Assembly (NCBI RefSeq): GCF_002006355.2 | Contig: NZ_CP096980.1 | Location: 4,278,001-4,342,000, forward strand | DNA: 64,000 nucleotides | DNA from: Clostridium felsineum DSM 794 | GTDB lineage: Bacteria > Bacillota > Clostridia > Clostridiales > Clostridiaceae | Reading direction: 5' to 3' | Shown: one piece after another, positions 34,696 to 43,099 of the stretch | Layout of the letters: every line of letters begins with the position of its first letter | Position numbering within the stretch: position 1 is the stretch's first letter | The notes under the pieces: model-generated | Told to the model about the DNA's origin: nothing | Seen by the model: only the letters and a program-made list of their open reading frames with translations | The model's database searches: none | Program-made: the position numbers and the translations under genes

Positions 34696-37623
34696 CTAAA
34701 TTCTTACAAACTTGTATCTGTCACTAGCAATTGTAAAAAAAGGTCTTAAAAAAGTATCAACATTTTCAATATCTATAAAAACTTTATCCTCGTTACCTTC
34801 ATAAACTATTCTTCCATCCTCACTTCCTAAAGGCTCCCTCTCTTCATTAACTACTAAAACATAATTCGGTATTCCATTTTTATCAGGATTTTTTATTACA
34901 AAATTAATTCCTTTATTTAATCCAAATATCCCTTTTGATCTTTTTATTTCATAGTGAAGTTCTTCAATACCTAAATTACCTAATTTGCATTTTCTGCCGT
35001 AAGAATATTTCTTTGAATGCGATGTTTCCTTCATTACAAAAACAGTAAAAAAATACTCTTTATATTCTGGATTCTCTATTACAAACGCAGAATTCTCATT
35101 ATATTCCATTATTGAAATTTCTTTATAAAATGCATCTTTATCATTTATAGAGTGACAATAATCATTAAATTTTAAACCTACTAGAACTTTTTCTACTGCT
35201 TTAGGCCATCTCCATTGCAGATAAAGCTTTTTATCAAATATATATCCTGTAACTTTTTCCACTTCATTTAAGATAGATATATGCTGCTGTTTTCCTATAC
35301 ATGCTGAATTTCCTTCTGTTACTACTGGAAGAACGAAAATAGTTCCTTCCTCAACATTTTTTATTTCACATTCACTGCTATTTTTTATAAGCGCTCTATT
35401 ATCAAAATTGTTAAGTTTATTTTTTGATATAATTTGTCCTTCTTCAAATTTAAAAGGATTATTTGAGTAAAATATATGCACTCTTCCTTTATAACTTTTT
35501 CTTTTCCAAACAACCTTTATATTATTATCTTCCAAAAATGATAATTTTATATCACTTATTGTTTCTGGGGGGGTTATAGTTTTTCCAAAACAAGTTATTC
35601 CCTTAGTTGATATTTCTTTGCCTTTATCGTCTCTATATTTGGTAATTATCAAATATCCATAATTTTTTCCACTAACAAGTCCTGTATCCTCCACACCAAA
35701 TAATGATACATTATCTAACCTAACACCATCACCTTTATCACTTGGTGCAACCCCTTCTTTTCTCCATACTTCTATAGCTTTTGCCTTAACTGGGGTACTC
35801 CAGGACAATATTATTTCTGTACTACTATTTTCTACTTCAATGTTATCTACTTCAGCCACAGGAATAATAGGACCAATGTAAGAAAATACTTTTGAATTAA
35901 TGCTTGATCTGTAGGAAAATACTGCATAGTAATAACTTTGGCCAGCCTCTACACTGAAATCTGTAATTTCCTTTTCTGAAGTCTCTCCTATGAGCTTGCC
36001 ATCATCAATAGAACCAGGTTCACTTCTTAATTTTCTTATAATCCTATATTTTACTTTCTCTATTTCAGTACTATCCCACTTTAAAACCACACTATTATTT
36101 AATATTTCGTATCTTAAATTATATGGTGGCTTAGGTGGATATTTAGAAAGATATTTTAATGCATAAGCACAATCACTACAAACATTAAGTGCCTCACTGC
36201 AAAACTCCGTTATCTCTTTCTCATTATTTATATCCTTAATTCTTCCTATAAAATTTTCAGCTTCAGCTATTTTTATGCTTGCTATTTTTTCATAAGTATC
36301 TATAAATTCTGACATATTTATTTTTTTCAAGGCTATTATTTCCTTCATTGCACTGTAATATGCTCTTTGTTCCATAAACTCAATAATCTTGTTTTGCCTA
36401 TCAGTAATTATATTTGTTTGAATTTCAATTTTTTTAAGCATACTATCTATACTATTGTTATCTTGCCATAATTCTTTAGCCTTTTTAAGTAAAAAATATG
36501 CTTCCTCTGTATTGTTACATTGAAGTTTGTTTTCTGCTTCTCTTAAGAGTGCTGCCGCTGTTGTCATATCCTCTACATGAAATCCACAGCTAGTACATAC
36601 TTTATTATTAGCACTTATTACTCTATGGCACTTTGGACATGTTACTTTCAAAGGGAAACCACATTTATAACAAAATCTCGAAATTTTATGGTTTAAACAT
36701 CCACATACATTACATCTCTCCATAGTTTCTACTGATACCTGCCTTGGAATTTCAATTGATGTTTTCCTTTTAAAACAGAAGTTTTTAATATACTCCTTTG
36801 CTTCCTCTAATTCCATTCCACGCTCTACAAGTAACTTTACTATATAATCAAATTCTTCATAAGCTATGTAACCTTTTGTTATGGTAACTTCTATTAGCTC
36901 TGATAAATCTTTTGAACTTACTTTCTTAATTGCCTCATCATATTTTTTTCTATTTTCCTCATCCTTAAATATATCATCACACATACCTTGAAGTATGGAA
37001 CTAGCTGTTACAAACGCATTTTTTGAAGAAGCTTTTTTTATCTCTTCATATTTTCTTTTTGAAGCTAGTTTTATAATACTTAAACTAGACAATTTTGGTA
37101 CTCCTAGAAAATCATATAAAGATTTTTTATCCACTATTTCAAGATTTAATTTTATTTTATTAATTCTAGTAATATCAAAAGTATCTTCACTATTTCTTTC
37201 TTTTTTATTTTTTTCGTACAATTTTATTGGGACTTTAATTCTACTATTTATTTCATTTTCATTAAACTCTTTAAATTTTTTCTTTAATTCCTTTTTTTCA
37301 ATATCAAAAATATATCCCTTTGTACATAAAAGTTTTATAGTTTCATCTAAAAGTTCGTATTTTAGCTTTTCCTTTTGCCTTTTTTCTTTAATTGCCTGTT
37401 TCCACTCTTCATTCCTAGCGTATTCACTTTTTAGCATTACATTTTCTATTTCTTTTATCATACCTAAATAAAGCTTTGCTTTTACTGCCTTAGTAGGATG
37501 GTTTCTAAGCTTTGACCACTCACTTCTTTTTTTATTTATGGCATTCTTTATAACTTCTTCATCCTGCTGTTTTGGCTCTATTGATAATCCTAAAAGAGTA
37601 TAGAAATTTTCTCTTTTTCGCAT
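34696..37623 (-). CDS. Large J-like/zinc-ribbon/fibronectin-III protein of the second chaperone cluster
   Basis: This 975-residue cytosolic protein has a rare architecture. It starts with two degenerate J-like modules (FYTLLGLSIEP near residue 7 with RNHPTK; LYDFLGVPKLSS near 170); neither has the HPD that stimulates Hsp70. About residues 310-360 hold two zinc-ribbon units (CNVCGC with CYKCG; CPKC with CTSCG). An alpha-helical repeat-like stretch (370-490) follows, then a run of about five fibronectin-III-like beta modules (PPKPPYNLRYEILNNSVVLKW is the clearest). The start at 37623 has GAGGTG six bases upstream. It is next to the Hsp70-VWA gene, so it is the likely scaffold or co-chaperone. 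I know no named family for the whole protein. Confidence 0.75.
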   Translation of the reverse strand: MRKRENFYTLLGLSIEPKQQDEEVIKNAINKKRSEWSKLRNHPTKAVKAKLYLGMIKEIENVMLKSEYARNEEWKQAIKEKRQKEKLKYELLDETIKLLCTKGYIFDIEKKELKKKFKEFNENEINSRIKVPIKLYEKNKKERNSEDTFDITRINKIKLNLEIVDKKSLYDFLGVPKLSSLSIIKLASKRKYEEIKKASSKNAFVTASSILQGMCDDIFKDEENRKKYDEAIKKVSSKDLSELIEVTITKGYIAYEEFDYIVKLLVERGMELEEAKEYIKNFCFKRKTSIEIPRQVSVETMERCNVCGCLNHKISRFCYKCGFPLKVTCPKCHRVISANNKVCTSCGFHVEDMTTAAALLREAENKLQCNNTEEAYFLLKKAKELWQDNNSIDSMLKKIEIQTNIITDRQNKIIEFMEQRAYYSAMKEIIALKKINMSEFIDTYEKIASIKIAEAENFIGRIKDINNEKEITEFCSEALNVCSDCAYALKYLSKYPPKPPYNLRYEILNNSVVLKWDSTEIEKVKYRIIRKLRSEPGSIDDGKLIGETSEKEITDFSVEAGQSYYYAVFSYRSSINSKVFSYIGPIIPVAEVDNIEVENSSTEIILSWSTPVKAKAIEVWRKEGVAPSDKGDGVRLDNVSLFGVEDTGLVSGKNYGYLIITKYRDDKGKEISTKGITCFGKTITPPETISDIKLSFLEDNNIKVVWKRKSYKGRVHIFYSNNPFKFEEGQIISKNKLNNFDNRALIKNSSECEIKNVEEGTIFVLPVVTEGNSACIGKQQHISILNEVEKVTGYIFDKKLYLQWRWPKAVEKVLVGLKFNDYCHSINDKDAFYKEISIMEYNENSAFVIENPEYKEYFFTVFVMKETSHSKKYSYGRKCKLGNLGIEELHYEIKRSKGIFGLNKGINFVIKNPDKNGIPNYVLVVNEEREPLGSEDGRIVYEGNEDKVFIDIENVDTFLRPFFTIASDRYKFVRI

Positions 37624-37671
37624 TTGCTTCACCTCATAATTACTGTGAAAATTATTATTTATTTGCATAAT

Positions 37672-37715
37672 ATTTTAGCAGCGAAGCTAATATGGTATGC
37701 ACTCGCTGCTAAAAT
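37672..37715 (-). other. Strong hairpin between the Hsp70-VWA gene and the J-like gene
   Basis: A perfect 13-bp stem (ATTTTAGCAGCGA at 37672-37684 with TCGCTGCTAAAAT at 37703-37715, 18-base loop) starts 8 bases past the Hsp70-VWA stop. It is not followed by a U run on the minus strand, so it may act as a partial terminator or as a processing and stability element that sets the ratio of the two proteins. Confidence 0.7.
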
Positions 37716-37722
37716 CTAGTTT

Positions 37723-39816
37723 TTATTGGAGTTTTATAGAATTGCTTTTTTGAAACATTTTTATTCCACTCTCTGATTTTAAAATAACCTTCGCTATCCT
37801 TGAAAAGGACTGTTTCAAATTAGATACTTCAGTAAAAATAGAATTTTCTTCACAGGTTGCTATTTTATCTAAAAAGTCCTTTCTGGCATTTCCAAATCCA
37901 ATTGCTGCAATTTCTATTCCATCTTCCTTACATTTGTTAACCTCTGCCATTATATCTTTTTTTCCGTACCATTGCCCGTCAGTTAACACTACAATAAAAC
38001 AATCTCCATAGGCATCTTTCAAAATATCATAGGCTTCGCTAAAGGGCTCAGACATAGTTGAAGTTCCAACATCTGCTTTTCTTAACCCTTCCACTGCACT
38101 TATTATGTCGTCCCTTTTTTCTGTTAATGGCATTAAAGTTTGAACTCTATCTGCAAATATTATTAATCCAACTGAAGAATTCTCCTCATCTAGGGCTTCT
38201 ATAAAAGTTTTTGAAGCTTCCATGGCTTTTTCAAGTGGTTTTCCGCGCATACTTCCAGATAAATCCATAGCTATAACTATATTTTTATGAACTACTTCTT
38301 CTGTTTTGCCAAAACCTTCTTCAAAGCTAAAATTTTCTGGTATTTTTTCTATCTTTAATGGAAGCTTTTTACCTGTTTCCCTTTGAGTTGCAAAAACATC
38401 TACCACTCCATTTTTATTATAGGAATATTCAATATCTATAACCGCAGGCTTTCTTCCTACATAACTTATATCATGAAAAACATACTTACCTAAAACAGTG
38501 CAGTTCTCTATTTCTTCACTTTCTCCTTGAAGCATATAAACCTCAAGAACATTATCTCTATTCTTTCCTGTTCTAATTTCATAGGGTCTTTTTTCGATGC
38601 ATGGAATTTTCTTATTCTTTTCTATTATTATACTGTTTATATACCCTTTGCCCAAAGAATCCAATGCCACCATTCCAAGACTATGGCTCATTACATCCTC
38701 TGTTTTTTTATATCCTCCAAGTGTGAAAAGGCTTTTTTCTTCCTTATTTATGGTAACTTTTGGACCCGTTTCCATTGTTGCCTTTATTGCTGCCCCTATT
38801 GAAACTACTTCATCAACGTTTATTCCAACAATAGGTTCCTTTTTACTAACCTCACGTATAAAATCTAGAACCATAGGCATTCTAGTGGAGCCTCCTACTG
38901 GAAGTACACCATCTATATTATCCCAAGTAAGCCCTGCACTTTTCAAAACATCCTCACTTAAACTCTTTGTTCTCTGAAGTAAATCCCCTGTAAGTCCCAC
39001 AAATATACCCTTTGTTATGGTGAACTTTTCACTTAAATCACAATAATATATGCTTATTTCTGTGCTTTCCCTTTTAGACAAATGTTTTTTTACATTTTCG
39101 CATTTTACGAGTATATCATTATAATACTCAATATCATCCATTGGATTTACTCCGAACTTTTCAAAGAATTTTTCTCCAATATACATAGCAATTCTATCGT
39201 CCCAGTCTTTTCCACCAAGCTCATGGTCACCATCTGTACTCAAAACCTTTATAATATCATCTTCTATATGAACCAAAGTAACATCAAAGGTTCCTCCTCC
39301 AAGATCATACACAAGTATATTTTTATTTTGTCCTTCTTTTTTCATTCCATAAGCCATTGCTGCAGCTGTAGGTTCATTTAATATACTTAAAACATTAAAG
39401 CCTGCTCTTGTCCCAGCATTTATAGTAGATTGCCTTTGCAAATTATTAAAATAAGCTGGAACTGTTATAACTGCATCTTTAACCTCGGCTTTAAGAATAT
39501 TTTCTACATCTTTCTTAAGCTTTTTTAATACTATAACAGACAAATCTTCTGCATTATAATACTTGCCATTGAATTCCAACACAAAATTTTCGTCACCCAT
39601 ATTTCTTTTAAAAAAACAGGCTATGTTGTTATCTCCCATTGCCTGCATTTCTTTTGCATCATCACCTACAATGATTTCGTCATTACCAAAATATATAACT
39701 GAAGGCGTTAACGTATTTCCTTCTTTGTTATTTAAAACCTTAGGAGTTCCATTTTCATCAATGATAGATACTACAGAAAATGTAGTTCCTAAATCTATAC
39801 CTAAACTGTATTTCAT
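37723..39816 (-). CDS. Hsp70-VWA fusion protein
   Basis: The 697-residue protein combines a full Hsp70 with a von Willebrand A domain. The ATPase part (about 1-375) has GIDLGTTFSVV, NEPTAAAMAYG, VYDLGGGTFDVTLV and VLPVGGSTRMPMVLDF. A shortened substrate-binding part (about 390-495) lacks the long helical lid. A VWA domain (about 508-680) has an intact MIDAS: DLSGS, the threonine in GTSTM and LTDGQW. It starts 14 bases after the preceding Hsp70. The VWA domain would bind a partner through a divalent metal, making the chaperone able to latch onto a target. No signal peptide is present, so it is cytosolic. Confidence 0.9.
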   Translation of the reverse strand: MKYSLGIDLGTTFSVVSIIDENGTPKVLNNKEGNTLTPSVIYFGNDEIIVGDDAKEMQAMGDNNIACFFKRNMGDENFVLEFNGKYYNAEDLSVIVLKKLKKDVENILKAEVKDAVITVPAYFNNLQRQSTINAGTRAGFNVLSILNEPTAAAMAYGMKKEGQNKNILVYDLGGGTFDVTLVHIEDDIIKVLSTDGDHELGGKDWDDRIAMYIGEKFFEKFGVNPMDDIEYYNDILVKCENVKKHLSKRESTEISIYYCDLSEKFTITKGIFVGLTGDLLQRTKSLSEDVLKSAGLTWDNIDGVLPVGGSTRMPMVLDFIREVSKKEPIVGINVDEVVSIGAAIKATMETGPKVTINKEEKSLFTLGGYKKTEDVMSHSLGMVALDSLGKGYINSIIIEKNKKIPCIEKRPYEIRTGKNRDNVLEVYMLQGESEEIENCTVLGKYVFHDISYVGRKPAVIDIEYSYNKNGVVDVFATQRETGKKLPLKIEKIPENFSFEEGFGKTEEVVHKNIVIAMDLSGSMRGKPLEKAMEASKTFIEALDEENSSVGLIIFADRVQTLMPLTEKRDDIISAVEGLRKADVGTSTMSEPFSEAYDILKDAYGDCFIVVLTDGQWYGKKDIMAEVNKCKEDGIEIAAIGFGNARKDFLDKIATCEENSIFTEVSNLKQSFSRIAKVILKSESGIKMFQKSNSIKLQ

Positions 39817-39830
39817 ATATTTATCAATCC

Positions 39831-41486
39831 TTACGACACTTCAATATTTTTGTTTCTTTCTTTAGCTTCCTCAAGATCTTTGCCTTTAATTACAGAACTT
39901 GTTTCTATAGATGTGCTAATTTCTCTTTTTTCAACTGCTTCAACTGCTTTAATTTGAAGTCTTCCCTCTTCGTTTAATTTAAAAGTTATATCTACTGGAG
40001 AATTCTTAGGCAAATTTTCCGGAAGCGTAAGCTCAGCCTCTCCTATTTCATTTCCATAAGTTATATCTACTATTTTATCTGTAAGCTCATCTTCAACTAT
40101 TTTTATCATGACGTTTTCTTGATTTTCTTCCCTAGTTCCAAATCTTTCTGTAAATTCATATGGAACCTCGGAGTTTTTAACTATTAAATTATATATAACT
40201 TCCTTTTCTTCATTATTATATGTTACAACTCCAAAGCTTTTACTTACTACATTAACCACCTTAACATTTGAAGCTTTAACTGCTGAAAGCGTATAACCTG
40301 TATCATCTGCAACTTTTTTTGCCGCCGTTTCAATAATCTTTTCGTCAATGCTTTTTTCATCAATACTTTTCTTTATATCCTCAATATCTTTTCCTGTATC
40401 CTCTGATATTCTTCTTACAAGTTCATCATTTACAGATAGCTTCCAACCATACAAGGCTGCTCCCTTTGAGACTGCTTCATCCGGATCAAATATTTTAGGT
40501 TCTATACTGTATTTACTTTTTATTATTTCTTCAACTTGAGGCATACGTGAAGAACCACCAACAAGAAGTATTTCATCAAAAGCAGTATAATTTTTCTTCG
40601 CTGCCTCTTTAAGCATATCATCTGTAAGACTTATAGTTCTTTGAAGAAGGTCATAAGTTAATTCATTAAATTTTTCTCGTGTTATTTCTATTTTTGCCCT
40701 TTCTCCTTCGTAATTAATGGATATAGGTGCCTTTTCTCTTTGTGATAAAGTTTTCTTAACTCTCTCTGCTAAAAGCTGAAGCTCTTGGCAAGTCTCAGGA
40801 TCTTCCAATATATCTTTATCGTTACCTGTTATCTCTTTATACTGCTCTGCCATATATGCAATCAGCGCATCATCCCAATCTTTTCCACCAAGATTATGGT
40901 CTCCACCTGTACATATAACCTTTATAGAATCCTTTTTAACATCAATCATTGTTATGTCAAAGGTTCCTCCTCCAAGATCATACACCAAAACAACCTTGTC
41001 CTTATCATAATCAACACCATAGGCAACTGCAGCTGCTGTAGGTTCATTTATTATTGCTTTTACATTTAGGCCAGCTATTTCTCCCGCAAGCTTTGTAGCT
41101 TCTCTCTCATTTATTCCAAAATAAGCTGGACATGTTATTACAACATCACTTATCTTTTGTCCCAAATTATTTTCCGCATCACTTATAAGTTTTCTTAATA
41201 TGAAGCTGGAAATTTCCTCTGCATGATAGCTTTTTCCTCCATGCTCAAAATAAAAGTTTTCATCACCCATAGATCTCTTGACAAAAGATACTACCTCTTC
41301 CGGATACATTTTTGAATTTTCTTTTGCTACATCTCCAACTATAACGTTATCTCCGTCAAAAAATACCACCGATGGAGTTATCCTTTCATTCTCAGCATTA
41401 GGAACAACTACAGGTCTTCCATATTCATCTACATAAGATATACATGAATAGGTAGTACCTAAATCTATTCCAAAAATCTCATTCAT
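39831..41486 (-). CDS. Divergent Hsp70 (DnaK-like) chaperone
   Basis: The 551-residue protein has complete Hsp70 ATPase motifs: FGIDLGTTYSCI, NEPTAAAVAYG, VYDLGGGTFDITMI, GGDHNLGGKDWDD and LLVGGSSRMPQVEEI. Between the ATPase and substrate-binding parts, where DnaK has a short hydrophobic linker, there is an insertion of about 60 residues (around 355-415) with a duplicated KSIDE motif. The C-terminal lid is shorter than in DnaK (about 610). It overlaps the GrpE-like gene by 8 bases and is followed 14 bases later by the Hsp70-VWA gene. It is not the housekeeping DnaK by this divergence. Confidence 0.92.
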   Translation of the reverse strand: MNEIFGIDLGTTYSCISYVDEYGRPVVVPNAENERITPSVVFFDGDNVIVGDVAKENSKMYPEEVVSFVKRSMGDENFYFEHGGKSYHAEEISSFILRKLISDAENNLGQKISDVVITCPAYFGINEREATKLAGEIAGLNVKAIINEPTAAAVAYGVDYDKDKVVLVYDLGGGTFDITMIDVKKDSIKVICTGGDHNLGGKDWDDALIAYMAEQYKEITGNDKDILEDPETCQELQLLAERVKKTLSQREKAPISINYEGERAKIEITREKFNELTYDLLQRTISLTDDMLKEAAKKNYTAFDEILLVGGSSRMPQVEEIIKSKYSIEPKIFDPDEAVSKGAALYGWKLSVNDELVRRISEDTGKDIEDIKKSIDEKSIDEKIIETAAKKVADDTGYTLSAVKASNVKVVNVVSKSFGVVTYNNEEKEVIYNLIVKNSEVPYEFTERFGTREENQENVMIKIVEDELTDKIVDITYGNEIGEAELTLPENLPKNSPVDITFKLNEEGRLQIKAVEAVEKREISTSIETSSVIKGKDLEEAKERNKNIEVS

Positions 41487-42057
41487 GTTCTTCCTCCTTG
41501 TTAACTAAACAACTATTATAAACATATACTTCTACAAGTTCATGTCGTATTACTTTACCCTCTAGAAGGTAACCCTTTTTTATACTTCTAGCAACAGTTC
41601 TATCCTTGTCCTTGTCTTCAGTTTCAACTGTTTTAACTATTTTCTGTCTTTTAGGATCAAATTCAGGAAAATCAAAAGTAAAGTCCTCTACTCCCTGCCT
41701 ATAAAGCATATCCTCTAAATCCTCTGATAAACCACTTACTACTTTAAGTACTTTTTCTTTAGTAAACTCAGCTGCATCTTTTTCTTTTAAAGCTTCACAA
41801 GTCTTATTATTATTATCGATGGTATAAATTATATCTGTAAGAAGTGGTTTTATCATTTTCCCGATTATGTCATTTTTGTAATCTTGAAGCTGTTCATGAA
41901 GACTATCTATTATATCGTCTTTATGTTTGTCATATTTTACCTTACTCTCAAATTCTTCTTTTAAATTCTCAATCTGTGCTGTAAACTGTTCTGCTTTTTC
42001 ATCAATCTTTTTTATTAAATCTTTTACTACTGAATTTTCTAAAGTTTCGTTTTCCAC
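41479..42057 (-). CDS. GrpE-like nucleotide-exchange factor
   Basis: The 192-residue protein has a long N-terminal coiled coil (about 15-75, charged heptads) and a C-terminal beta domain (about 115-180) with the GrpE-type DPKRQKIV and SIKKGYLLEGKVIRHELVEVYVY. It would accelerate ADP release from the two linked Hsp70s. Start is GTG at 42057 with GGGG upstream; no ATG fits. Its end overlaps the Hsp70 start by 8 bases. Compared with housekeeping GrpE, it lacks the long acidic N-terminus and its motif is weak, hence GrpE-like. Confidence 0.82.
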   Translation of the reverse strand: MENETLENSVVKDLIKKIDEKAEQFTAQIENLKEEFESKVKYDKHKDDIIDSLHEQLQDYKNDIIGKMIKPLLTDIIYTIDNNNKTCEALKEKDAAEFTKEKVLKVVSGLSEDLEDMLYRQGVEDFTFDFPEFDPKRQKIVKTVETEDKDKDRTVARSIKKGYLLEGKVIRHELVEVYVYNSCLVNKEEEHE

Positions 42058-42166
42058 GATACATACCCCATTTACGCATTATATGGAAATGAATAAAGCT
42101 TATACCTTTTATATAATTTTTATTTACATTTTCCATTTAGATTTGAATTTTCAAAATTATATTTTT

Positions 42167-42195
42167 ATTATAACTTTTATTTTAACTTTTGTTAA
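42167..42195 (-). promoter_or_regulatory. Promoter of the second chaperone cluster
   Basis: On the minus strand TTAACA (42195-42190, five of six) and a perfect TATAAT (42172-42167) are 17 bases apart. The leader would be about 100 bases. No CIRCE (TTAGCACTC-N9-GAGTGCTAA) is seen, so it is probably not under HrcA. Confidence 0.75.
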
Positions 42196-42304
42196 TATAT
42201 ATAGCATTATATATAACTTGTAAAATGTACCTTATGAATATCCTTTCCCCTTATAATGTTTTTCGATACAAAACATACTTTTTTTTACACCACCTCGAGA
42301 ATTA

Positions 42305-42323
42305 TAGTGTTTCCTTCACACTA
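42305..42323. promoter_or_regulatory. TAGTGT-N7-ACACTA inverted repeat
   Basis: A perfect 6-bp dyad with a 7-base spacer sits between the divergent chaperone promoter and the TTGACA promoter at 42343. It is a possible operator for either side; I do not recognise the regulator. Confidence 0.4.
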
Positions 42324-42342
42324 AGCATAGCTAAATAACCTA

Positions 42343-42371
42343 TTGACATCCATATGTATCATTGTTAATCT
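42343..42371 (+). promoter_or_regulatory. Plus-strand promoter before the short ORF and SmpA-like gene
   Basis: Perfect TTGACA (42343-42348), 17-base spacer, TAATCT (42366-42371, four of six). Confidence 0.65.
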
Positions 42372-42428
42372 AACCCTATATAGTAAATATTAACTTTATA
42401 TCTGCACACATATTTTAAGAGGAGTTTA

Positions 42429-42500
42429 ATGGAGATAAATTATAAAATTTCAAAAGAAAAACTGATAAGTGATTACTCTACTGATTTTAAATACCAATAA
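42429..42500 (+). CDS. Possible 23-residue leader peptide
   Basis: A short frame begins with ATG behind AGAGGAG at good spacing (MEINYKISKEKLIS...) and ends in TAA at 42500, 29 bases before the SmpA-like gene. It is charged and has no signal. It may be a real small protein or a leader. With no homologue known, only the ribosome binding site and promoter support it. Confidence 0.35.
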   Translation: MEINYKISKEKLISDYSTDFKYQ

Positions 42501-42529
42501 AATATTTATTGTGAAAGAGGATGGCCATT

Positions 42530-43099
42530 ATGAAAAGGAAAATAATTATCATTTTATTTCTTATATGCATTATTTTATGTGGATTTTTATATTTTATATT
42601 TAAACCTCATCATCCTATAACATATACTCATAAAAAACATAAAATAACACATGTTAAGGCTAAAACTCAAAAGTATACTTTAGATCAATTTATGAAAATA
42701 AAAGAAGGCATGAATTACAATGAAGTAAAAGCTATTCTAGGGAATAATGACGGAAAAGATCTCGGAGCACATTTTCCTTCACAATCTTATGAATGGTCAA
42801 ATGACACACAAAATAGTATTTGGGTGGACTTCTATAATGATAAAATACTAAGAAAATATCACAGTTTTATAGACACTTCCATGAACGCAAAAGTAACACA
42901 AGATGATTTTAACAAAATCTCCATTGGTATGTCCTATGATGAGGTAGTAAAAATTTTAGGACCTGGTAGGCTTTATACAGAACACTATGGTAAGAATCAT
43001 GGACAAGCATATGCATGGATTAATAGTGATGGCAGTACTATTAGCATACAATTTCAAAACGGAAGAATTACAGGAAAGGGTAATAAAGATTTAAATTAA
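42530..43099 (+). CDS. Membrane-anchored protein with two SmpA/BLIP-like repeats (DUF3862-like)
   Basis: The 189-residue protein has one N-terminal membrane segment (about 4-25), a short His/Lys-rich linker, then two tandem modules of about 60-65 residues. Each opens with a matching motif: FMKIKEGMNYNEVKAILG near 55 and FNKISIGMSYDEVVKILG near 130. This is the SmpA/OmlA-like fold also found in BLIP, and the DUF3862 pattern of Gram-positives. GAGG lies nine bases before the ATG at 42530. The domain lies outside the membrane and probably binds a protein. Confidence 0.75.
   Translation: MKRKIIIILFLICIILCGFLYFIFKPHHPITYTHKKHKITHVKAKTQKYTLDQFMKIKEGMNYNEVKAILGNNDGKDLGAHFPSQSYEWSNDTQNSIWVDFYNDKILRKYHSFIDTSMNAKVTQDDFNKISIGMSYDEVVKILGPGRLYTEHYGKNHGQAYAWINSDGSTISIQFQNGRITGKGNKDLN

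Noticed and set aside
36995..37471. 158-codon plus-strand frame opposite the J-like gene
   Set aside because: The protein is Phe/Ser-rich, typical of the antisense of Lys/Glu-rich coils.
42058..42520. CIRCE (HrcA) control of the second chaperone cluster
   Set aside because: No TTAGCACTC-N9-GAGTGCTAA or close variant was found; the only dyad, TAGTGT-N7-ACACTA, has the wrong sequence.
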